Shown here piece after piece: positions 50,710-59,229 of a DNA stretch of 64,000 bases. The translations under genes were made by a program, and so were the position numbers. How positions within the stretch are numbered: position 1 is the first letter of the stretch; every line of letters starts with the position of its first letter. Below the pieces are notes generated by a model that saw only the letters and a list, made by a program, of their open reading frames with translations, was not told where the DNA came from and made no database searches. Where the stretch lies: contig NZ_RQYL01000005.1 in the NCBI RefSeq assembly GCF_003860125.1, positions 124,001-188,000 of the forward strand, read 5' to 3'. Origin of the DNA: Fretibacterium sp. OH1220_COT-178. GTDB taxonomy: Bacteria; Synergistota; Synergistia; Synergistales; Aminobacteriaceae.

Positions 50710-50830
50710 GGTGAGCCTTGTGCTCGATCTGGAGGGGTGCGGCAATCCGCAGGGAGGAAACGGATGTGGAACCGTCCCCGTGCTCTTGGTGGATTGCCGA
50801 TATCTTCCGAGGGGGGACAGTATGCTGGAG
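50710..50830 (+). promoter_or_regulatory. Structured leader upstream of yedF (candidate cis-regulatory RNA)
   Basis: In the 417 bases between the small-RNA terminator and yedF there is no credible gene, but there is marked secondary structure. A 9-bp stem CGGCAATCC (50740-50748) / GGATTGCCG (50791-50799) encloses nested pairs GCA/TGC, GGG/CCC and ACGG/CCGT. CGGCAATCC could alternatively form a local TGCGG/CCGCA hairpin, so two states are possible. Further hairpins lie at 889-908 and a 14-base palindrome at 937-950 (add 50000). No known riboswitch consensus could be matched by eye. Confidence 0.35.
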
Positions 50831-50997
50831 TTCCAGGAGAAAAGTTTTTCCGCGCTCACAATCCTGTTTCGAGCAAAAGTTTTTGTTTCGGAGCACTGCT
50901 TGGCTCCGCTCTCGGGACAGGCCATGCCGCCCTCTTCGCCGCATGCGGCGGTCTTCTGAAAAAATGGGGGTGCTCATGATTTTTAGGAGGGGTTTTT

Positions 50998-51600
50998 ATG
51001 ATAACGGTCAATGCTATGGGGAAAAACTGTCCGGAGCCGGTCATCATGACGCGGGCCGCGCTGAAGCAAGGCGTTTCGGAGCTTGAAGTCCTGGTGGACA
51101 ATGCCGTCGCGGTCTCGAACGTCACCCGGCTTCTGGAGGGACAGGGATTTCGGGTCCTCTGCCAGGGGAACGAGGGCGAGTACCGGCTGACCGCCGATAA
51201 GGGGAGCTCGGACGTGACGGGGACCTTGTCGTCGCCCCCCTCATCGAAGCGATCTCGGGGCGGTGCCCGCCTGGCCGTCCTGATCGCCGGAAGGACTCTT
51301 GGGCGCGAGGATCGAGAACTGGGAGAGGTTTTGATCAAGGGCTTTCTGGGCACCCTCTCCAAGCTCGAAACACCCCCCGCGACGGTAGCCCTCATGAACG
51401 AGGGGGTCAAGCTGGCTTTGTCCGACGCCTCCACCTGCGATCACCTGAAGGATCTGGAGGGTGCGGGAACGAATATCCTGGTCTGCGGCACCTGCACGAA
51501 CCATTTTGGCATAACCGAACGCGTCGGCGTGGGGACAATCTCCAACATGTTCGAGATCCTCGAGGCGATCACGGGGGCGGACAAGATTCTCAGTGTTTAA
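50998..51600 (+). CDS. yedF: YedF-type sulfurtransferase-like protein
   Basis: 200 residues, two domains. The N-terminal TusA/SirA-like domain carries the CPxP motif (NCPEP at residues 10-14), whose Cys carries persulfide or selenide in the family. The C-terminal DsrE-like domain has CGTCTNHFGI (Cys pair) near residues 162-171. YedF proteins are linked to selenium metabolism in other bacteria by co-occurrence. AGGAGGGG is 5-6 bases before ATG 50998. First gene of the sulfur/selenium-reductase cluster. Confidence 0.88.
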   Translation: MITVNAMGKNCPEPVIMTRAALKQGVSELEVLVDNAVAVSNVTRLLEGQGFRVLCQGNEGEYRLTADKGSSDVTGTLSSPPSSKRSRGGARLAVLIAGRTLGREDRELGEVLIKGFLGTLSKLETPPATVALMNEGVKLALSDASTCDHLKDLEGAGTNILVCGTCTNHFGITERVGVGTISNMFEILEAITGADKILSV

Positions 51601-51649
51601 CGGTTAGGTGATCTCAGGTTTCAAACTTTAATTTGAGGAGGGGGCTGAA

Positions 51650-52846
51650 TTGCAGGAGAGTCTTTCCGGGGCCTCGGTCTACTTGAACAACGCGGCGACG
51701 ACGTGGCCGAAGCCGCCCTGCGTTGGGGAAGCGATGGCGGGTTTTCTGGCCCGCGGGGGCGCAAATCTCGGCCGCGGGACCTCCTCGTCCCGCGACATGG
51801 GGACTCTGAACGCGGTGCTGGACTGCCGGCTCCGCCTGGCCAGGCTGTTGGGGGGCTACGAGGGCGGGGATCCGCGGTACGTCACCTTCTGTCCCAACGT
51901 GACGGAGGCGCTGAATGTCGTGTTGCGCGGCTTTCTGCGTCCCGGTATGAGCGTGTTGACCACCTCCATGGAGCACAACGCCGTGGTCCGGCCCCTCAGA
52001 ACGCTCGAGCCGTCCGGCGTGAAGGTGACGTTCCTGCCCTGCGGGAGCGAGGGCACGCTGGATCCTCGGACGCTCGCGGACGCGCTCGCGTCACGGCGTT
52101 ACGACCTGATGGTCCTGGCCCATGCCAGCAACGTCTGTGGCACGATCCAGCCCCTGGAGGCGGTCGCAGGGCTCTGCGCGGATGCGGGGATTCCGCTGGT
52201 TCTGGACAGCGCGCAGACCGCGGGGGTGCTTCCTCTCGACGCGGCATCCCTGGGCCTGGCGGCCCTCTGCTTCACGGGGCATAAGGGGCTGATGGGGCCG
52301 CAGGGGATCGGTGGGATCCTCTGGCGGCCGGACTTCGCCGCGCAGGTCGAACCTCTGGTCACCGGTGGGACCGGGAGCTACTCCCATGTCGAGACGCAGC
52401 CGGAGGATCTCCCCGACAAGTTCGAGTCGGGGACCCCGAACCTGCCGGGAGTCGTCGGACTTCATGCTGCATTGGGCTGGATCGGGGATACGGGAATTCA
52501 AAGGATTGCCGAGCGCGAACGTGAGCTGGGGGGCATGCTGTTGGAGGGCCTTTCCCGCGTGGAGGGCATCTCGCTCTCCGGGAAGGGGGATATGGAGGGC
52601 CGGCTCCCGGTGTTCTCGTTCAACATCGAGGGGCTGGACAACGGCCTCTTGGCCGACGCGCTCTCTCGTGAGGGGTTCGAGACCCGTCCGGGCCTGCATT
52701 GTGCGCCCATCGCCCACAGGACCTTGGGGAGCTTCCCGCAGGGCGGCCTGAGGGTCTCCCCGGGGTACTTCACGAGGCCCGGCCAGCTGACCGAATTCCT
52801 GGGGGCGTTGACTGCGACTGCGGCACGGCTGAAGAGGGGACGTTGA
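51650..52846 (+). CDS. Class V aminotransferase, cysteine desulfurase-like
   Basis: A 398-residue PLP enzyme of the NifS/SufS superfamily. The pyridoxal Lys is in CFTGHKGLMGPQG. YLNNAATTWPKP at the N-terminus and SMEHNAVVRPL are family marks, and the active-site Cys is in RPGLHCAPIAHR, matching group II (SufS/CsdB) rather than IscS. It could release sulfur from cysteine or selenium from selenocysteine and hand it to YedF, encoded 49 bases upstream. TTG 51650 has GGAGGGGG just upstream. Confidence 0.88.
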   Translation: MQESLSGASVYLNNAATTWPKPPCVGEAMAGFLARGGANLGRGTSSSRDMGTLNAVLDCRLRLARLLGGYEGGDPRYVTFCPNVTEALNVVLRGFLRPGMSVLTTSMEHNAVVRPLRTLEPSGVKVTFLPCGSEGTLDPRTLADALASRRYDLMVLAHASNVCGTIQPLEAVAGLCADAGIPLVLDSAQTAGVLPLDAASLGLAALCFTGHKGLMGPQGIGGILWRPDFAAQVEPLVTGGTGSYSHVETQPEDLPDKFESGTPNLPGVVGLHAALGWIGDTGIQRIAERERELGGMLLEGLSRVEGISLSGKGDMEGRLPVFSFNIEGLDNGLLADALSREGFETRPGLHCAPIAHRTLGSFPQGGLRVSPGYFTRPGQLTEFLGALTATAARLKRGR

Positions 52847-52907
52847 AGGCGGGAATGCAGGGGGGCTCGATCCGGCCTCGTTCAAAACTGGGGAGGTGGG
52901 GCGGCAC

Positions 52908-53663
52908 ATGCACTATGCGGGCATCGACATCGGCTCCACGGCGAGCAAGGCCGTGGTCATGAATGCCTCGAAAGATGAAATTCTGGCCCGGAAGCTCATG
53001 CCCAGCGGGTGGAACGGCCGGGAGACCGCTGAGGAGATCCTGACCTGGCTGCTCTCCCTGGGCTATGCCCGGGAGGAGCTCCGCATCACGGCCACGGGGT
53101 ACGGGCGCGTCTCCGTTCCCTATGCCGACGATACCCTGACGGAGATCACCTGCCACGGCAAGGGGGCCTGTTTCCTCGGAGGGGAGGACCTCACCGTGGT
53201 CGACATCGGAGGCCAGGACACCAAGGTGATCCTCGTAAGGAACGGCCGCGTCGTGGATTTCATCATGAACGACAAATGTTCCGCGGGGACGGGCAAGTTT
53301 CTGGAGATCATGGCCAACCGCATGGGCGTCACCTTGCCCGAGCTGTTCGAGCTGGCCGAGCGCGGACGGGAGATCGTGATTTCCTCGATGTGTACGGTCT
53401 TCGCCGAGTCGGAGATCGTCAGCCTGATGGGCCTGGGCACGCCTCGGGAGGACATCGCCTGCGGAGCCGTCGGATCCGTCGTCGCCAAGGTCGCGGTGCA
53501 GGTGGCCCGGAAGGCTGCGGCAGAGGACTACTTTCTCACTGGGGGCTTCTGCGACAGTGCCATGATGCTGCGCAAGCTGTCCGAGGCCCTGAACGCGCCG
53601 GTGCGTACGGGGCCGGACGCCCGGTTCGCTGGGGCCATCGGAGCCGCCCTTCTGGGACGATGA
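52908..53663 (+). CDS. Acyl-CoA dehydratase-type activase (ATP-driven electron injector)
   Basis: A 251-residue ASKHA-fold ATPase similar to HgdC and to the reductase of the double-cubane protein. Motifs: GIDIGSTASKA (phosphate 1), VDIGGQDTK (phosphate 2), and Cys in NDKCSAGTG and SSMCTVFAESE, which hold the subunit-bridging [4Fe-4S] cluster. It uses ATP to push electrons to a low potential. The start at 52908 is chosen as the conserved N-terminus; GTG 52896 is also in frame. Overlaps the next gene by ATGA. Confidence 0.9.
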   Translation: MHYAGIDIGSTASKAVVMNASKDEILARKLMPSGWNGRETAEEILTWLLSLGYAREELRITATGYGRVSVPYADDTLTEITCHGKGACFLGGEDLTVVDIGGQDTKVILVRNGRVVDFIMNDKCSAGTGKFLEIMANRMGVTLPELFELAERGREIVISSMCTVFAESEIVSLMGLGTPREDIACGAVGSVVAKVAVQVARKAAAEDYFLTGGFCDSAMMLRKLSEALNAPVRTGPDARFAGAIGAALLGR

Positions 53664-54556
53664 GTCGTTTCGAGGCGCTGGAGGCACTGGAAGAGCAGCG
53701 TCGGGAGGCTTATGTCCGAGCCGTTCTGCGGGCCGCGGAGTCCAACGATGTTGTGGGATACATCGGGAGCCGTGTTCCGGTGGAACTCTTTCACGCCCTG
53801 GGGCTCATGGCCCTTCCCGTGTACGGCGTGGATGGGGAGATCCTGAAACACTCCAGGGAAAAGGGGCTCTGCCCCCTCGTCGATGCCACCCTGACCTATG
53901 CCAGGACGGACCGGTGCCCGCTGATCCACAGCTCCCGCCTGATCGTCGTCGACGACGCATGCCCGATCATGGCCCGTGAGATTGCCGGGCTCTCGGACCA
54001 GGAGGTCCATGTTTATCGCGTCGAGGACCCCATGAGGATGGAGCTCCTGATCGAGAAGCTGGAGCACGTCTACGGGCGCGGCTTTGACGAGGATGCCCTG
54101 AATGTCGCGACAGATGAATCCAGGCAGCTGACCGCTCTGACCGCCCGATTGAAATACCATTCCGATCTGGACGGACGGAGCGTCTACGTCCTGGAATACT
54201 ACCTGAACTTCCTGTCCGTACCGGAGCGTTTCGAGGTCCTCCGCCGGGCGTCGCGGACGGCGGCGTTCTCGGAGGAACCGATCGACTTCCTCCCGGTCCG
54301 CGTCCAGAGCGGGGCGGGAATCTATCGTCAACTCGATCGGAAACTGCACGGAACCTCCTACCGCATCATGGAGGGCGACGGATGCCAGGGGTGCGTCCAG
54401 GAGGTTGTGGGTGGAGAAGGGAGGGATTTTCTGCGGTTCAAGTACGATCGAAGAAAAGAGATGGCTGGCATTTACGACTACGTGTACCCGTTCTGTCCTT
54501 TTGGAGAGGGGAGAGAACTTGGGTACGAAGCTGAATTTTCCGGGGGAGGGGATTGA
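53660..54556 (+). CDS. Small 2-hydroxyacyl-CoA dehydratase family protein
   Basis: A 298-residue HgdB/BcrC-related protein, shorter than usual members (about 380-430). Cys-containing segments are GLCPLVDA, DRCPLIHSS, DDACPIMAREI, GDGCQGCVQE and YPFCPFG, enough for a [4Fe-4S] cluster, so it probably is a cluster-binding partner of the activase. ATG 53660 lies within the activase stop (ATGA). Whether it forms a heterodimer with the following 425-residue protein or is a separate acceptor cannot be told. Confidence 0.75.
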   Translation: MSRFEALEALEEQRREAYVRAVLRAAESNDVVGYIGSRVPVELFHALGLMALPVYGVDGEILKHSREKGLCPLVDATLTYARTDRCPLIHSSRLIVVDDACPIMAREIAGLSDQEVHVYRVEDPMRMELLIEKLEHVYGRGFDEDALNVATDESRQLTALTARLKYHSDLDGRSVYVLEYYLNFLSVPERFEVLRRASRTAAFSEEPIDFLPVRVQSGAGIYRQLDRKLHGTSYRIMEGDGCQGCVQEVVGGEGRDFLRFKYDRRKEMAGIYDYVYPFCPFGEGRELGYEAEFSGGGD

Positions 54557-54559
54557 GTT

Positions 54560-55837
54560 ATGGCGGATTACAAGGCGATGTGGGAAGGTCTGGGCATGGA
54601 CGTGGCGACGCACGATCTGCTGTGCGAGGCGTTGCCGCAGGCATTCGGGGATGTCTACCTGTCGCAGGAGAACAGGCCGGAGGGTATGGACTACTTCAAC
54701 ATGGTCGTGGCCGAGATCCACGGGATCCGTCCGATGGAGCTGATCGAGCACCAGAAGAAGGGGGGCAAGGTCGTCGGGTCCTTCTGCATCCACGTCCCGG
54801 ACGAGGTTGTGGTGGCCGCAGGAGCCATCGCGACCGGGCTGTGCAGCGGTTCTCAGTTCTGGGTCCCCGGGGGCGAGAAGAAGCTCCCCACCGCAACCTG
54901 TCCGCTCATCAAGGCATCGCTGGGTGCGCGCTTCGACCGAACCTGTCCATTTTTCCGCCTCGCGGACCTGTTCGTCGGGGAGACGACCTGCGACGGGAAG
55001 AAGAAGGCCTGGGAGATCCTGGGCGAGGATGCGCCCATGCACATCATGGACATCCCTCAGATGAAGCGGGAGAAGGACTACGCCCATTGGAGGGACGAGA
55101 TCCACGGCTATATCCGCAGACTGGAGGAACTCACGGGCAGCAGGGTCACCGAGACGAGCCTCCATGATGCCATCGTCCTGCTGAATGAGAAGCGCCGTGT
55201 CCTTCAGCGGCTCGCGGACTTTCGCAAACTGGACGCCGTGCCCATCAGCGGGAAGGACGTCCTGCTGATCACGCAGATCGCCTTTTACGACGATCCCGCG
55301 CGGTTCACCTCGATGGTCGGCAAGCTCTGCGACGAGCTGGACGAGCGGGCCCGTGCCGGAGTGTCCGTGTTCCCCAAAGGCGCAAAGCGCATCCTGCTCA
55401 CGGGGACGCCGCTCTCCATTCCCAACTGGAAGCTGCACCACATCGTCGAAGGTCTCGGCGGAGCCGTCGTGTGCGAGGAGATGTGTACCGGCATCCGTTA
55501 TTACGAGCGGTACGTGGACGAGAGCGGCAGGACCCTGGACGAGATGGTGACGCACCTGACGGAGCGCTACCTGGGCGGCATCCACTGCGCCTGCTTCACC
55601 CCCAACGCGGAGCGCGTGGACGACATCCTGCGCCTGGCCCGCGAGTACCGCGCGGATGGTGTCATCGACGTCAACCTGAAATTCTGCAACATCTACGATA
55701 CCGAGGGCTACTTCGTGGAGCGTGCCCTGAACGACGCGGGGGTTCCCGTTCTGGGCATCGAGACCGATTACACGGACCAGGATGCGGAACAGCTCAAGAC
55801 CCGTATCGGGGCGTTCCTGGAAATGCTGGGCAGCTGA
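54560..55837 (+). CDS. Double-cubane-cluster type anaerobic reductase
   Basis: A 425-residue protein of the 2-hydroxyacyl-CoA dehydratase D-component family, closest in pattern to the single-chain double-cubane ([8Fe-9S]) proteins. Signature stretches are DVYLSQENRPEGMDYFN, CPLIKASLG, TCPFFRLADLFVGETTCDGKKKAWE, VCEEMCTGIRY and the C-terminal LKTRIGAFLEML. Conserved Cys residues occur in each half. Such proteins receive electrons from an activase and reduce small molecules at very negative potential; the natural substrate is unknown. GGGGGAGGG lies 9 bases before ATG 54560. Confidence 0.85.
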   Translation: MADYKAMWEGLGMDVATHDLLCEALPQAFGDVYLSQENRPEGMDYFNMVVAEIHGIRPMELIEHQKKGGKVVGSFCIHVPDEVVVAAGAIATGLCSGSQFWVPGGEKKLPTATCPLIKASLGARFDRTCPFFRLADLFVGETTCDGKKKAWEILGEDAPMHIMDIPQMKREKDYAHWRDEIHGYIRRLEELTGSRVTETSLHDAIVLLNEKRRVLQRLADFRKLDAVPISGKDVLLITQIAFYDDPARFTSMVGKLCDELDERARAGVSVFPKGAKRILLTGTPLSIPNWKLHHIVEGLGGAVVCEEMCTGIRYYERYVDESGRTLDEMVTHLTERYLGGIHCACFTPNAERVDDILRLAREYRADGVIDVNLKFCNIYDTEGYFVERALNDAGVPVLGIETDYTDQDAEQLKTRIGAFLEMLGS

Positions 55838-56098
55838 ATGATGGATGCGCGGCATTACGTGCTCTTCCCGGACGTCGCCAATGCCAAGGCCCTTTACGGA
55901 CTGATGAAAACGGCCGGCATGCGCTGCACCTTCGCTCCGACGCCTCGCGAGGCCGATCGGTGCTGCGGGTTGGCGGTCCTCTATCAGGACGCCGGCGATC
56001 GGGAGCGCATCGAGCGCATGGCTGCGGAGAACTCCGTCCGGCTGCTGCGTTTCTTCGACGGCGCCGCCGGGGATCCGGATCGCATGAAGTTCTGCTGA
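55838..56098 (+). CDS. DUF3343 small protein (putative Se/S carrier)
   Basis: An 86-residue DUF3343 protein. A conserved Cys pair lies in DRCCGLAVLY, there is a further Cys at position 28 (MRCTF), and the C-terminus is FC, so the last residue is Cys. DUF3343 genes often occur beside yedF and selenium-related genes, and a carrier role for persulfide or selenide is suspected. The ATG directly follows the stop of the reductase gene (ATG 55838 or 55841). Last gene of the cluster, followed by a terminator. Confidence 0.82.
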   Translation: MMDARHYVLFPDVANAKALYGLMKTAGMRCTFAPTPREADRCCGLAVLYQDAGDRERIERMAAENSVRLLRFFDGAAGDPDRMKFC

Positions 56099-56103
56099 GA
56101 AAG

Positions 56104-56134
56104 GCGGAAGGGGCCGCCAGGCAGCCCCTTCCGC
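56104..56134. terminator. Bidirectional hairpin after DUF3343
   Basis: An 11-bp perfect stem GCGGAAGGGGC / GCCCCTTCCGC with a 9-base loop between convergent operons. Only a short T-rich tail. Confidence 0.65.
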
Positions 56135-56155
56135 AGTTTGTGCGTCATGGTGCCG

Positions 56156-56848
56156 CTAGGTTGTTGCCGGTGACGAACCGATTCCTAGGTCTTCCAGATA
56201 CCTCCGCGTCGCTGTGCCGCGTTCGTGATGCTCCTCCAGAAAGGCGCGCAGATCGTCGGGGGTGTCGAGGTCCCGGTATTCGTCCGTCTCCGCGCAGAGG
56301 CATCCCGCATTTCGGGCCCGCTCCAGCGTGCCGAGCCGGACGCCGCCGCTCCCCCAGGGCACGGAGAGGTCGAAGAGCTCCGGGATCGCCCGCGTAAGGC
56401 CGATAAGCCAGTAGCCGCCGTCGGGCGTAGGCCCCAGGACGACATCGGCCTCCGCCAACAGGTCGAAAGCCCTGCCGATGCTGGCGGGACGCATGTGGGG
56501 GATGTCCGTCCCGACGATGGCCGCCCGCTCGTACCCCGCCTCGAGGGCATCCCGGGCCGCGGCGAGCATTCGGTCCCCGAGGCTCTTCCCCCGCTGCTCC
56601 CGAAGCGTGAAGGCGGAGGGGATCAGGCTGGCATACGCCTCGGGCCGCCCGCTGCCCGTCCAGTAGAGGAAGAGATCCGCGCGGTCCCGGAGCTCCAGGG
56701 ATGCGGCAAACGCATCGGCCCAGAAGCATCGGTGCAGGGCCTCCCGCTGGGGCTCATCCAAAATCGGGGAGAGGCGCGTCTTGGTCTCCGTGCCGACGGG
56801 CAGCCGGGAGAAGAGGATCAGGGCCTCGGATTTTTTTCCCTGTTTCAT
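56156..56848 (-). CDS. TIGR04282-type glycosyltransferase (DUF2064)
   Basis: A 230-residue GT-A-like nucleotide-sugar or nucleotidyl transferase of the DUF2064/TIGR04282 group, a family often found beside arsenosugar genes. Motifs: ILFSRLPVGTETKTRLSP at the N-terminus, VGTDIPHM, and GPTPDGGYWLIGL, the metal/nucleotide site. ATG 56848 overlaps the stop of the upstream glycosyltransferase (ATGA). The arsenic link is by family name only. Confidence 0.85.
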   Translation of the reverse strand: MKQGKKSEALILFSRLPVGTETKTRLSPILDEPQREALHRCFWADAFAASLELRDRADLFLYWTGSGRPEAYASLIPSAFTLREQRGKSLGDRMLAAARDALEAGYERAAIVGTDIPHMRPASIGRAFDLLAEADVVLGPTPDGGYWLIGLTRAIPELFDLSVPWGSGGVRLGTLERARNAGCLCAETDEYRDLDTPDDLRAFLEEHHERGTATRRYLEDLGIGSSPATT

Positions 56849-57561
56849 TGTCTCGTGTCGCGTCCTTTCTCCCCGCGCCGTCCCTCGTAAAGGGTCCTCA
56901 GCGTCTCGGTCGATACCCCCAGAATGTAGAGCGCCTTGATCATGTGGATCTTCATCAACGTCCTCAGCCGTCCGTTTCGGATGAAGCGTCGGGCCGAGGT
57001 CCCCACCGGCGTCTCCAGCGCCCGGATCAGTCCCCTGCGGTGCAGGGGCCGCAGGCGCCGCGCGAGCTCCCAATCCTCCATCAGGGCGAGGGGGGCGTAC
57101 CCCCCGAGCGATTCGAAGACGTCCCGCCTCAGGAAGAGGGCTTGATCTCCGAAGATCAGGCCGAACCGTCGGGCCCTCGTGTGCGAGGTGCGCTCCACGA
57201 AGCGCATGAATCGGTCGTCCGCGTCGTAGAAGTGGAGCCGGAAGAAGCCGCCGGAGCAGCCCTCCGAAAGGGCGCGTTCGATGTCGGCGAGGCTCGAGGG
57301 GGCGACGCGGGAGTCCCCGTGCACGAACCACAGCACGTTGCCCCGCGCCGCACGGGCCCCCGTGTTCATCTGGAGGGCCCGGCCCCGGTCGCAACGGACG
57401 ACGCGGACTCCGGGCACGGTCTCCGCCGCCTCGGGCGTGCCGTCCGTGCTGCCGCCGTCGGCGACGACGATTTCCTTGTCGCCCGAAAGGGCGGACAGCG
57501 CTTCGAGCAGTGCCGTGATGCGCGCGCGCTCGTTCAGGGTGGGGACGACGATCGAGATCAT
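56845..57561 (-). CDS. TIGR04283-type family 2 glycosyltransferase
   Basis: A 238-residue soluble GT2 protein. It starts ISIVVPTLNE, then VVADGGSTDGT (nucleotide site), VHGDSRV (metal DxD equivalent) and a late MEDWELARRL acid. It matches the TIGR04283 group that co-occurs with TIGR04282. ATG 57561 overlaps the stop of the CCG protein gene. Product sugar unknown. Confidence 0.87.
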   Translation of the reverse strand: MISIVVPTLNERARITALLEALSALSGDKEIVVADGGSTDGTPEAAETVPGVRVVRCDRGRALQMNTGARAARGNVLWFVHGDSRVAPSSLADIERALSEGCSGGFFRLHFYDADDRFMRFVERTSHTRARRFGLIFGDQALFLRRDVFESLGGYAPLALMEDWELARRLRPLHRRGLIRALETPVGTSARRFIRNGRLRTLMKIHMIKALYILGVSTETLRTLYEGRRGEKGRDTRQ

Positions 57562-58556
57562 GACGCTGCGGCCGGCCGCGACCCCGCGGCCGGTGTCGGT
57601 CCTGCACTCGTGCTCTCCGTGCCCTGTCCCCTCGCGTCTCGGGACGGAAGCTCCGAAGCCCTGAGCACGCTTCCCAGCAGGCGCCGGGTCCTCCAGCGGT
57701 TGAACCAGCTCCGGAGCGAACGGTCCGGGGGCGGAGTGGGGTGGCCCGGCCGGCCGTTGCCGAAGACCAGGTCGAGGAGGTGCAGGCTCTCGCGTCCACC
57801 CGTCCGCATGGCCGAGCGGCACGAGGCGCAGTAGGACACGACCGTCCCGCAGGGCGACTCCGCCGCGCGCCTTTTCATGGCCTCACGCCCCAGCTTCGCG
57901 TCGCCCGCCGCGATCATCGGGGCGCAGCCGCAGCAGCGGGCCCGGTCTCGGGCATATTCCATCTCGCGGACGGCAACGCCCAGCTCCGACAGGATCGCGC
58001 GCACGCTTTCGTAGATCTCCGGGACGTCCCGGGTGGTGCAGGAGTCCTGGACCGAGACCTCGAGTCCCCGAGCGCTCCCGTGCCGCCCCTCGGGAAGCCC
58101 CGTATCCCGAAGGATCGTCCAGAGCGAGCGCACCCGCCGTCCCCCGTCGAACTGCCGGAAGATGGCGTAGCAGTTCTGACAGGCGACGATCACCTCCTCC
58201 GCGCCCATCCGGTCCAGGTCATGCCGCACCGTATCGAAGCGTTTTTGAAACTCCCCGGCCATGCTCATGAGCTTCAGCGGTTTGCCGCAGCACTTGAGGA
58301 GCACGCCGACGTCCTCCAGACGGCCGCTCAGGTATCGCCAGGCCGACAGGACGTGCTCCGGAGCGTAAGCGGACAGGCTGCATCCCGGAAAGAACACGCG
58401 CTTCGCCCGCCCTTCCGCGGTGCCGTCCGATCCGGTGGCACGGCAGAAAAACGGGGAGAAGGCCAGACGCTGATGCAGGCGCATGGTCCGATGGAAGGGA
58501 CGAGGACCCCTTATGGATAAGGCGTCGCCCGTCCGTGGCTGCAAGACGCTAGGCAT
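57558..58556 (-). CDS. CCG-domain Fe-S oxidoreductase-like protein
   Basis: 332 residues with two Cys-rich CCG-type modules as in heterodisulfide reductase HdrB-like proteins: FFPGCSLSAY ... LLKCCGKPLK ... VACQNCYAIF, and VQDSCTTRD ... ARCCGCAPM ... VVSYCASCRSAM. Each probably binds a [4Fe-4S] or non-cubane cluster. The N-terminal 45 residues and Pro/Arg-rich C-terminal 60 residues lie outside the conserved region. The ATG overlaps the end of the TVP38 gene by 8 bases, with GAGGG 7 bases before. An electron-transfer role for the glycosyltransferase/TVP38 cluster is inferred. Confidence 0.82.
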   Translation of the reverse strand: MPSVLQPRTGDALSIRGPRPFHRTMRLHQRLAFSPFFCRATGSDGTAEGRAKRVFFPGCSLSAYAPEHVLSAWRYLSGRLEDVGVLLKCCGKPLKLMSMAGEFQKRFDTVRHDLDRMGAEEVIVACQNCYAIFRQFDGGRRVRSLWTILRDTGLPEGRHGSARGLEVSVQDSCTTRDVPEIYESVRAILSELGVAVREMEYARDRARCCGCAPMIAAGDAKLGREAMKRRAAESPCGTVVSYCASCRSAMRTGGRESLHLLDLVFGNGRPGHPTPPPDRSLRSWFNRWRTRRLLGSVLRASELPSRDARGQGTESTSAGPTPAAGSRPAAAS

Positions 58557-59229
58557 CCGTTTCCCTCACGTAGCGCCGACGCAGGCGGAGCCCCGCCGCG
58601 GAGACGAGGGCGGCCAGAGCTCCGGCCAGGATCAGGTAAAGCGTTCGGTTCTCCGCGTCCCCCAGCCCCGCGGCTCCCAGGGTGAAGAAGGCCACGCCGG
58701 GCGCCATGAAGAGGAAGGTGTAAAGGGTGTAGGGCCAGAGCCCGATGCCCGTGATCCCGTAGGCGAAATTTTGCAGGTTGTAGGGGAAGATCGGCACCAG
58801 GCGGGTGACCATCAGGAGCACGATACCGCTCCGTTCGGCGTCCTCGAACAGGATGCGATTTAGGCATCGGTTGCGCTCCACCCAGGGCCGGACGGCGTCC
58901 CCCAGGAAATAACGTCCGGTCAGGAAGGCCAGGACCGCCCCCAACGTGGCTGCGACGAGACACAGGAAGGAACCCAGGACGGGGCCGAAGAGAAGTCCGG
59001 CGACGACGGCGAAGGTCGCGCCCGGGAGGGCCAGGAGGACGCAGCCGGCAGCCGTTGCTGCGACATAGATCAGCGAAGCCCTCAGGATATCCTCGTGCAC
59101 CGCCTCCCGCAAAACCTCCAGGGCGCCCGGTCCCGACAGGAAATCCGACCAGCCGTAGCGGCGGTTCAGAAGCAGGACGGAGCCCATGGCCGCGAGCAGG
59201 ATCAGAGGTTTGCCGTATCGTCCCGGCAT
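58549..59229 (-). CDS. TVP38/TMEM64 (VTT domain) membrane protein, first copy
   Basis: A 226-residue membrane protein with about five hydrophobic segments. The VTT core appears as LPGATFAVVAGLLFGPVLGSFL, a GRYFLGD patch, and RLVPIFPYNLQNFAYG. This family includes DedA-like proteins and lipid scramblases. The start 59229 lies inside the 3' end of the second copy (28-base overlap); no good ribosome site is seen, so coupling is probable. Function unknown. Confidence 0.82.
   Translation of the reverse strand: MPGRYGKPLILLAAMGSVLLLNRRYGWSDFLSGPGALEVLREAVHEDILRASLIYVAATAAGCVLLALPGATFAVVAGLLFGPVLGSFLCLVAATLGAVLAFLTGRYFLGDAVRPWVERNRCLNRILFEDAERSGIVLLMVTRLVPIFPYNLQNFAYGITGIGLWPYTLYTFLFMAPGVAFFTLGAAGLGDAENRTLYLILAGALAALVSAAGLRLRRRYVRETDA

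Noticed and set aside
50751-50785. T-box-like GTGGAACCG followed by GTCCC upstream of yedF
   Set aside because: The surrounding T-box features (specifier stem, AGGGTGGnACCGCG core, downstream terminator) are not present; only a short resemblance.
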